Below, piece after piece: positions 7,973 to 14,183 of a DNA stretch of 45,550 bases. Position 1 is the first letter of the stretch. The number at the start of each line of letters is the position of its first letter. Origin of the DNA: M55B127 sp035269185 (GTDB lineage Bacteria; Bacillota; Halanaerobiia; Halanaerobiales; M55B127); the NCBI GenBank assembly GCA_964430875.1, contig CAYSHP010000014.1:1-45550 (forward strand), read 5' to 3'. Under the pieces are notes generated by a model. It was not told where the DNA came from, made no database searches, and saw only the letters and a program-made list of their open reading frames with translations. The position numbers and the translations under genes are program-made.

Positions 7973-8707
7973 TTATAATAGAAATTTTTTATTTTTATTA
8001 TGTTTAAAATAAGAAAAAATACTTTCTAAAGTAGGTTCCCCCTCCAAATAAATTTCCATCCCTGGCTGTATTTGGTCTAAATAATGGCTGTCAGAGTTTT
8101 TTAATAATTTATACTTTTTTAAATAGGGGAACTTCTCTAAATAATGATCAAATGCTTTATGAAAGTTCATCTCTACAAAAGAAATATCTAAATCTTTTGG
8201 TATAAACCCAAGATTTTTTATTATACCAAAACTTCTCTCAGCATGAGAGGGAACTGGTATTCCCTTGTATTTATATGTAAGTTTAACTAATTCTTCTATA
8301 CTATATTGGGTAGAGTTTAAAAGAAGTCTATCTTCTTTAGCCATGAAATTATCTTTTTTATCCACTAATATTTGATGACCAAACTTGTCTTCATCATTTT
8401 TTATATCCTCTAATCCTTCATAGATAATTTTACCATAATTTGTTAAGTCTTCTAAATTATCAAAATAACTCAATAAATGAATATCTTCCCTGCTTTGTAC
8501 TTCTATACCGGGAATAACTTTAATATCTTCACTAACAGCCATTTTTATCGCACTTTCAACATTACCCACTACATTATGGTCAGTAATTGAGATGATATTA
8601 ATTCCCTTTTTGACAGCCTCTTTTATGATATTTCCAGGGGTCATTAATATATCTGAACAGGGAGATAAAACTGTATGTATATGAAGGTCTAACAAATATC
8701 TTTTCAT
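7973..8707 (-). CDS. PHP-domain phosphoesterase-like protein
   Basis: A 244-residue PHP-fold metal-dependent hydrolase, the family of histidinol phosphatase and the DNA polymerase PHP domain. Metal ligands are visible as DLHIHT near the start, SITDHN, the PGIEV glutamate, SHAER and the late NSDSHY. The start is ATG at 8707, two bases after the upstream stop; an earlier start at 8746 would overlap the neighbour heavily. It follows a DRTGG protein gene in a cluster with an [Fe]-hydrogenase-like protein. The substrate is unknown; a phosphatase acting on a cluster partner is possible but unproven. Confidence 0.85.
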   Translation of the reverse strand: MKRYLLDLHIHTVLSPCSDILMTPGNIIKEAVKKGINIISITDHNVVGNVESAIKMAVSEDIKVIPGIEVQSREDIHLLSYFDNLEDLTNYGKIIYEGLEDIKNDEDKFGHQILVDKKDNFMAKEDRLLLNSTQYSIEELVKLTYKYKGIPVPSHAERSFGIIKNLGFIPKDLDISFVEMNFHKAFDHYLEKFPYLKKYKLLKNSDSHYLDQIQPGMEIYLEGEPTLESIFSYFKHNKNKKFLL

Positions 8708-8708
8708 T

Positions 8709-9038
8709 TTAGACTCCCATTTGGGCAAATTCACTTGCCAATTCATAAGCTGATAATTTAGATCTTAAGAGATTAACATCTTTTTCAGCGGCTCTTTTGA
8801 TTGATTTTTCATCCACCTCTGAATTTTCAGCTACTACTACTGCCGCTGCATCTGCTAATAAAGCAACTGCTATAATATTTTGATGGCCCTGTATTGTTAC
8901 CCAAAGGTCACCTTCTTTGGCATTAGCCATTACATTACTTAATAGATCGCCTATATAGCAACCTTTAACCTCTTTTTTAAAATCCGCTTTATTTAAAACT
9001 TCTAAATTTAATTTGTTAGCTACTTCTTTTAGCTGCAC
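8709..9038 (-). CDS. DRTGG-domain protein 1
   Basis: A 109-residue single-domain protein resembling the DRTGG domain (LEVLNKADFKKEVKGCYIGDLLSNVMANAKEGDLWVTIQGHQNIIAVALLADAAAV). This domain is also found in phosphotransacetylases and related to the N-terminal part of HPr kinase. The start is GTG at 9038, eight bases after an AGAGGTGA site; the nearby ATG is out of frame. It is a paralogue of the gene at 10842-11204. The function is not established; ligand or nucleotide sensing is a common guess. Confidence 0.75.
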   Translation of the reverse strand: MQLKEVANKLNLEVLNKADFKKEVKGCYIGDLLSNVMANAKEGDLWVTIQGHQNIIAVALLADAAAVVVAENSEVDEKSIKRAAEKDVNLLRSKLSAYELASEFAQMGV

Positions 9039-9053
9039 GTTACCATCACCTCT

Positions 9054-10382
9054 TTAATTTTCATCATTTTCCTTATTATTTTCTTCATTATTCATTACAG
9101 GAGGCAACTCATGGGTTAATAAAGAAAGTTGATCAGCCAAATCACCAATCTCTTTTCTTAAAACAAATATACAGTCTGTTCTTTTTGCCAAGCCATTAAC
9201 CACATCTTCCGCAAAAGTTTCACAATCCGGAGCTCCACAGGCTGCACAGTCTAAACCCGGTAATTTTTCAATTTCTTTTTCTAATTCATCTAATTTACCA
9301 ATTGCGGTTTCAAAATCTTCATCCAATTTTTCAGCCCCAATTTCTTTGATTTTTTCTTCTAACTCAAAATCATATTCTTCAATATCTTGTTCTATGAATT
9401 CTTCATGGTTTCTAATATTCATCCTGATATTATATTTAGCTTGAAAGGGATTATTAACATTAAAAATGCCACCCACACAACCGGTAGGACAGGCAACTAG
9501 TTCTAAATATCTAATTCCTTTAATATTACCTCTTGTTAATTCTTCAAGGACCTTTTTAATATTATGTATACCTGAGACAGATAAGGTATCTATTATACCT
9601 TCCTCATTTAAAATATCATTTTCTCCTCCACTTTGCCCCCAGGAAATCCCCTTATATGGTTGGTATTTCTGTTTAAGTTCAACCTCTTTAAATTGTTTTT
9701 CATCTTTTATTATTTCAAGTATTTGCGGATAAACCTTATCAACTGCAATTGCGCCTGTTAAACTAGACTCTTTTCTTCCCAAGGGATTTTTAATAGCGGT
9801 CACTTTAGCGGGACAGGGAGTAATAAAATACATACTATATTCTGTTCTGCCTTCCGACTCGACCTTCTCTTTTACATAATCTGCCATTAAGTCAACCGGG
9901 GAATTAAAGGGCACTATATTATCTAAAAGTTCGGGATAAAGTAAACTTATTAATCTTACTATTACTGGACAAGAAGAAGATATATATGTATTATCTTTAT
10001 TATTTTGTAAAAATTGATATGTTTTTTGTGAAATTGCTTCTGCCGCATAAGCTACATCCCAGACTTCATCAAAACCTAATTTATAGACTGCCTTCTTTAT
10101 TTTTCCAGGATCAAAAGAACTGTCAAACTGACCATAGAAACTCGGTGCTAATAATGCTATATTATATTCATTAGCCTGAAGTTCTTCTAAATCATTTGTT
10201 TTAGCATATTTCGCATGGTATTCACAGGTTCTAATACATTCTGCACAGTCAATGCAGAGATCTTCTTTAATAGTCGCTTTACCCTGATGAACCCTAATTG
10301 CTTTAGTGGGGCAGTTTTTGACACAGTTTGTACAACCCTCACATTTATCTTCTTTTAATAATACAGAATGTTTATTACTCAT
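9054..10382 (-). CDS. [FeFe]-hydrogenase-like iron-sulfur protein, putative redox sensor
   Basis: 442 residues. Domains in order: two [4Fe-4S] ferredoxin motifs (Cys14/17/20/24 and Cys43/46/49/53); a reduced H-cluster domain with SSCP (Cys138), TPCPAK (Cys190) and ACPTGCVGG (Cys298, Cys302); then an extra four-cysteine FeS domain (Cys379/382/387/404). All four H-cluster cysteine ligands are kept, but Ser137 stands where active hydrogenases have the proton-transfer cysteine, and the small-subunit tail is absent. Such changes are known in sensory-type homologues. It lies between an anti-sigma-like ATPase gene and a DRTGG gene, which supports a sensor role over H2 production. Confidence 0.85.
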   Translation of the reverse strand: MSNKHSVLLKEDKCEGCTNCVKNCPTKAIRVHQGKATIKEDLCIDCAECIRTCEYHAKYAKTNDLEELQANEYNIALLAPSFYGQFDSSFDPGKIKKAVYKLGFDEVWDVAYAAEAISQKTYQFLQNNKDNTYISSSCPVIVRLISLLYPELLDNIVPFNSPVDLMADYVKEKVESEGRTEYSMYFITPCPAKVTAIKNPLGRKESSLTGAIAVDKVYPQILEIIKDEKQFKEVELKQKYQPYKGISWGQSGGENDILNEEGIIDTLSVSGIHNIKKVLEELTRGNIKGIRYLELVACPTGCVGGIFNVNNPFQAKYNIRMNIRNHEEFIEQDIEEYDFELEEKIKEIGAEKLDEDFETAIGKLDELEKEIEKLPGLDCAACGAPDCETFAEDVVNGLAKRTDCIFVLRKEIGDLADQLSLLTHELPPVMNNEENNKENDEN

Positions 10383-10398
10383 CTTTACACTCCTGCTG

Positions 10399-10827
10399 TT
10401 ATTGATTTAAATTAATTATTGCCTTTAACTTTGTATATTGGCCTACTTCACTTTCAACTTCCAATTTATCTGAAAATCTTTTTACATTATTTAAACCCAT
10501 GCCGGCTCCAAAACCCATCTCTCTTATTTCATCTGTAGCAGTTGAATAACCTGGTTCAAAAGCTTTATCAATATTTTCAATCCCGGGACCTTTATCCTTT
10601 GATATAATTGAAATTGACTCTGGGGTAACAAACGCTTTTAATCGACCTCCCTCAGAGTGGATAATCAGATTCATCTCAAGTTCATAGGTTATTATTGAAG
10701 TTCTTCTAATATCTTGTTTATCTACTCCTAATTTCCTGAGTAATTTTTTTAATCTACTAGACACTTCACCACCACTTGCAAAATCTCTTCTGACAATTTC
10801 ATTATCAATAATCTTTTTTCTTTTCAA
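10399..10827 (-). CDS. Anti-sigma-factor-like serine kinase (GHKL ATPase)
   Basis: A 142-residue protein resembling RsbT/RsbW/SpoIIAB-type kinases: N-box with Glu and Asn in TYELEMNLIIHSEGG, D-box KDKGPGIENID, and the glycine-rich lid FGAGMGLNNVKRFSD. Members bind sigma factors or phosphorylate STAS-domain antagonists. No STAS or sigma gene is nearby, so the partner is elsewhere or is one of the DRTGG proteins (inference). The start is TTG at 10827, behind GGTGA; an upstream ATG is out of frame. Confidence 0.83.
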   Translation of the reverse strand: MKRKKIIDNEIVRRDFASGGEVSSRLKKLLRKLGVDKQDIRRTSIITYELEMNLIIHSEGGRLKAFVTPESISIISKDKGPGIENIDKAFEPGYSTATDEIREMGFGAGMGLNNVKRFSDKLEVESEVGQYTKLKAIINLNQ

Positions 10828-10841
10828 AACTTATCATTCAC

Positions 10842-11204
10842 CTACTCTATTTTAACCATTTTTTCGGGTTTAATTCCCAGGTTATATAAAACACCACAGG
10901 TTTCAAACATTGGTTTTTCAGTCTTATATAGAGAAATATTATTCTCTTCGGCTAATTTTATGGTATCTTCAACCGGGTTTTTACCCCTAACAAAAATAAT
11001 AATTTTAATTCCTATCATTTCAGCTGTTCTAATTACTTGGGGATTTGTTAATCCCGTAATTAACATTGTTTTAGCATCAGTAAATGCTAAAACATCACTC
11101 ATTAAATCTGCTCCACAGGCGGTTTTAACCTTAAGTTCAAGATATTTTTCATTCTCATATACAGTTTTAAGCTGTAATTTTTCTTTTATCTCACTTAGTT
11201 TCAT
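10842..11204 (-). CDS. DRTGG-domain protein 2
   Basis: A 120-residue single DRTGG-like domain, similar in layout to the gene at 8709-9038 (KTACGADLMSDVLAFTDAKTMLITGLTNPQVIRTAEMIGIKIIIFV). It lies immediately before the anti-sigma-like ATPase gene. The two DRTGG genes bracket that ATPase and the hydrogenase-like protein. Function unknown; a small-molecule or phosphate-binding switch domain is plausible. Confidence 0.72.
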   Translation of the reverse strand: MKLSEIKEKLQLKTVYENEKYLELKVKTACGADLMSDVLAFTDAKTMLITGLTNPQVIRTAEMIGIKIIIFVRGKNPVEDTIKLAEENNISLYKTEKPMFETCGVLYNLGIKPEKMVKIE

Positions 11205-11212
11205 AATATTTA

Positions 11213-12376
11213 TTATTCATCCTTTTCTACTTTTACAATTTCACCATTAATTAACACTTTATTAATTTCGGAACTAATATCAAGGGGATGACCTGTAAAT
11301 ATAATTAAATCAGCATCTTTACCCTCTTCAATACTGCCAACTCTATCATCTACTCCTAGAATTTCAGCAGGATTTATAGTTATTGCTTTTAAAGCTTCAT
11401 CTTTATCTAAACCAGCCTTAGCTGCTAAGGCTGCATAAATAGGCGCATTTTTGGTTGGAATAACTGGGTGGTCGCTCATTAAGGCCACCTTAACGCCGGC
11501 TTTAGCTAATACTCCAGCAGTTTTAAAGCTAAGATCACTTAATTCAACCTTAACCCTACCCGTCATCGATGGACCGACAACAGCAGGAATGTTGGCCTCT
11601 GCAATTTCATCTGCTACTTTATGACCTTCTGTGCAGTGTTCTAAAGTCATATTTATATCAAACTCTTTTGCAACTCTAATAGCAGTCATAATATCATCAG
11701 CCCGATGGGCATGTAATTTTAAAGGTAATTCTTTTTTTATAATTCTAATCATGCTTTCCATTTTTATATCTCTATCAAAAGGCTCATCTTCTTTTTGGGC
11801 TTTTTCTTTTTTAGCAAGATAATCTTCAGCCTTCATTAAATTCTCTCTCATAATAGCAGCTATACCCATTCTTGTAGTCGGTAGTTTGTTTTGTTCATTA
11901 TAAACTCTTTTGGGATTTTCTCCAAAAGCAGCTTTGATACCAGCCGGATTTTTCAAAACCATCTCATCAATAGTTTTACCTTTAGTTTTAATTACTATGC
12001 TTTCTCCGCCCACTACATTGGCACTACCTGGACCGGTCATAATTGTGGTTACACCATTTTCTAAAGCTTCTTTGATGCCAAAGTCCTCAGGATTAACAGC
12101 ATCAATAGCTCGCATTTGTGGTGTGATTGGATCGGTCATTTCATTATAATCCTGGCCTTCCCAACCAACACCATCTTCATCTATGCCTAAATGGGTATGA
12201 GCATCGATAACACCCGGCATTACAATTTTCCCTTTAGCATCAACTACTTCATAATCATCTTTAATTTCAATATTTTCTGAAATCTTTACTATTTTTCCCT
12301 CTTTAATAAGTATAGAACCCTTTTGGTAATCATTATCAGCCATCGATAAAATTTGTGCATCTTTAATCAAAATCAT
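11213..12376 (-). CDS. Metal-dependent amidohydrolase
   Basis: A 387-residue TIM-barrel amidohydrolase related to imidazolonepropionase and dihydroorotase. It has the N-terminal beta-sandwich, the metal ligand motif VIDAHTHLG, later LHAHRADD and LEHCTEG histidines, and the MSDHPV aspartate, ending in the composite sandwich typical of the superfamily (GKDADLIIFTG). It starts one base after the asparaginase stop, so they are probably cotranscribed. The substrate cannot be named; a small cyclic amide or dipeptide-like compound is possible given the neighbour. Confidence 0.85.
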   Translation of the reverse strand: MILIKDAQILSMADNDYQKGSILIKEGKIVKISENIEIKDDYEVVDAKGKIVMPGVIDAHTHLGIDEDGVGWEGQDYNEMTDPITPQMRAIDAVNPEDFGIKEALENGVTTIMTGPGSANVVGGESIVIKTKGKTIDEMVLKNPAGIKAAFGENPKRVYNEQNKLPTTRMGIAAIMRENLMKAEDYLAKKEKAQKEDEPFDRDIKMESMIRIIKKELPLKLHAHRADDIMTAIRVAKEFDINMTLEHCTEGHKVADEIAEANIPAVVGPSMTGRVKVELSDLSFKTAGVLAKAGVKVALMSDHPVIPTKNAPIYAALAAKAGLDKDEALKAITINPAEILGVDDRVGSIEEGKDADLIIFTGHPLDISSEINKVLINGEIVKVEKDE

Positions 12377-12377
12377 G

Positions 12378-13391
12378 TTAAATGTTCACTTCCTTTTTTA
12401 ATTTTAATATTGATTTTATATAACCCACCTCATGGTCATGATGGTTTTTTACTACAGGTTGTTCATGTCTTTTTAACTTTTTTAACTCCTGTTTTGAAAT
12501 ATAATTTAAAGACTTTAATATATCTATAATAACTGGTGGCACAGCTCTTGAATTTCCATCTTCTACTTTTAAACTTACCCCTGGGCCATTATATAATCCG
12601 AAACAAAAAACACCTTCTGCTCCCATCTTACCAGTAAGCTTATCTCCCATAACATCTATTAAATCAGTATTAAATCTCTTAGTTCCTGCTATCATATCAG
12701 GATGATCTTTTATACTCTTATTAATTCTGAGGGCTGCTTCTCTATATTCATTAGGTAAAAATTTAGGGTTAGCTAACCGGGCAAAACCATATGCCATTTT
12801 TTTAACCGACAGTCCAAAAACAACTACCCCACAACCATCTTCACCTAAATAGATATTTTCTTTTTTTGTTTCTGTGACTTCACTGATAGTAGTCAAGATA
12901 AGCTGTTGAACCGGATGTTCCTTATTCAAATAATTTTCAATATCCCATCCATTGAACTTGCATAAGGAAAGCAAAGCGGCATGTTTGCCAGAACAATTAT
13001 TATGTATTTCTGTTGGTTTATTCCCCTCAAGATAAAGTTTGTGGGCAGCTTTTTTAAAATAGGGATCATGGATACCACAGTTTAATTTTTCTTCACTCAC
13101 ATCTATTTTTTTTAGAATATTTCTAACAGTATTAACATGTTTTTCTTCTCCATTATGAGAAGCACTCATCACAGCAATTTCTTGTTTTGTAAAATTAAAA
13201 AAGTCAGCTGCACCAGAATTAATAACTGGTAGAATTTGAAACGGTTTGGCCGCTGACCTTAAATATGTTTGATTTTCGGGGTTACCAAAAAAGTGGGTAA
13301 GGGTTCCATCAGGATCTACTATGGCTATATCCCCTTTATGTCTGCTTTCAATTAGATTACTACGGTAAACATCGGCTATATATTCTGACAT
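12378..13391 (-). CDS. L-asparaginase II family protein
   Basis: 337 residues of the asparaginase II family (Rhizobium AspA type), which is unrelated to E. coli AnsA/AnsB. Visible family segments are RSAAKPFQ near residue 45, MSASHNGEE, NNCSGKHAA and GEDGCGVVVFG. The family hydrolyses L-asparagine to aspartate and ammonia, but few members are characterised. It follows mazF by 34 bases behind AGGGGTG and leads into the amidohydrolase and the redox cluster. Confidence 0.85.
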   Translation of the reverse strand: MSEYIADVYRSNLIESRHKGDIAIVDPDGTLTHFFGNPENQTYLRSAAKPFQILPVINSGAADFFNFTKQEIAVMSASHNGEEKHVNTVRNILKKIDVSEEKLNCGIHDPYFKKAAHKLYLEGNKPTEIHNNCSGKHAALLSLCKFNGWDIENYLNKEHPVQQLILTTISEVTETKKENIYLGEDGCGVVVFGLSVKKMAYGFARLANPKFLPNEYREAALRINKSIKDHPDMIAGTKRFNTDLIDVMGDKLTGKMGAEGVFCFGLYNGPGVSLKVEDGNSRAVPPVIIDILKSLNYISKQELKKLKRHEQPVVKNHHDHEVGYIKSILKLKKEVNI

Positions 13392-13425
13392 TAATACACC
13401 CCTTATTTAATTAAAAAATTATGTA

Positions 13426-13776
13426 TTATAAATTTACTAAACCAAGACTAATTTCAATAGCGCTGTCTACTCTTTGTAAAATTTCTCCATTTAACTTCGC
13501 TACTTCACTTTTTAACCTTTTTTTATCAATGGTTCTAATTTGTTCTAAAAGTATAACAGAATCCCTATCTAAACTTGAATCATTAGCTGAAATCTCTACA
13601 TGTGTAGGCAGCTGTGCTTTATTAATTTTAGAAGTAATTGCTGCTACAATTATTGTAGGACTATACTTATTACCAATATCATTTTGAATTATTAACACAG
13701 GTCTGACCCCACCCTGTTCTGAACCAACCACAGGGTTGAGGTCAGCATAATATACATCTCCTCTTTTCAAATCCAT
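13426..13776 (-). CDS. mazF: MazF/EndoA-family endoribonuclease toxin
   Basis: A 116-residue PemK/MazF toxin, nearly identical in layout to B. subtilis EndoA: KRGDVYYADLNPVVGSEQGGVRPVLIIQND at the start, then SPTIIVAAIT, LPTHVEI and SVILLEQIRTIDKKRL. Members cut mRNA at short specific sites. I use the ATG at 13776, which gives the EndoA length; a GTG at 13788 would overlap the antitoxin by 8 bases. Arg and Thr residues of the active site (GGVRPV, AAITS) are intact, so it should be functional. Confidence 0.94.
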   Translation of the reverse strand: MDLKRGDVYYADLNPVVGSEQGGVRPVLIIQNDIGNKYSPTIIVAAITSKINKAQLPTHVEISANDSSLDRDSVILLEQIRTIDKKRLKSEVAKLNGEILQRVDSAIEISLGLVNL

Positions 13777-13780
13777 AACT

Positions 13781-14059
13781 TTATTCACACTCCACTAAAC
13801 ATTTTTCATAAATCTTTATTGAATTACTATCACATTTTAATCCTTCATGAGCTAATTCTAAATTTAATTCACTCATTTCAATATATCCTTTTTTCAACTG
13901 CTCTCTTAATTCCTTTTTTTTGTGTTCACATAGATAATGATTTATTGCATCACTAATAAACTTATCTCTACTGACTCTACGGTATTTGATATAATCATCT
14001 AAATCTTTTAATAGGTCCTTGGAAATTTTAATCGTAATTTCTTTTTTTTCTTCTTCCAA
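13781..14059 (-). CDS. mazE: MazE/EndoAI-like ribbon-helix-helix antitoxin
   Basis: A 92-residue protein with an N-terminal ribbon-helix-helix DNA-binding region (ITIKISKDLLKDLDDYIKYRRVSRDKFISDAINHYL) and a charged C-terminal tail that would bind the toxin, as in B. subtilis EndoAI. The start is TTG at 14059, eight bases after GGAGG. The stop abuts mazF. Antitoxins of this type usually autoregulate the pair. Confidence 0.86.
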   Translation of the reverse strand: MEEEKKEITIKISKDLLKDLDDYIKYRRVSRDKFISDAINHYLCEHKKKELREQLKKGYIEMSELNLELAHEGLKCDSNSIKIYEKCLVECE

Positions 14060-14080
14060 TCACCGCACCTCCAGGAGTTA

Positions 14081-14118
14081 AAATATTTAAAACAGATGAG
14101 GAGAAACTCCTCATCTGT
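14081..14118 (-). terminator. Intrinsic terminator between the helicase gene and mazEF
   Basis: A perfect 12-bp stem (14092-14103 with 14107-14118) with a three-base loop, followed on the minus strand by TTTAAATATTTT. It ends transcripts from the acpS-to-helicase operon, or those from the short promoter candidate at 14152-14180. Confidence 0.9.
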
Positions 14119-14151
14119 GGACCACCCTCTTATATTTCTAAATTCATCTTT

Positions 14152-14180
14152 AGTATACAGCAAAATTTTCTGTTTTACAA
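14152..14180 (-). promoter_or_regulatory. Candidate promoter upstream of the terminator before mazEF
   Basis: On the minus strand TTGTAA (14175-14180), a 17-base spacer and TATACT (14152-14157) begin three bases after the helicase stop. A transcript from here would meet the terminator after about 60 bases, before mazE. This may be an attenuated mazEF promoter, a short RNA, or chance in AT-rich DNA. Confidence 0.4.
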
Positions 14181-14183
14181 TAT

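Noticed and set aside
14108..14135. GGGTGGT sequence followed by a terminator, reminiscent of a T-box riboswitch
   Set aside because: A T-box needs a long leader with a specifier loop, but the helicase gene ends about 50 bases upstream. The following bases (CCAC) also depart from the ACCGCG consensus, and mazE is not a T-box target.
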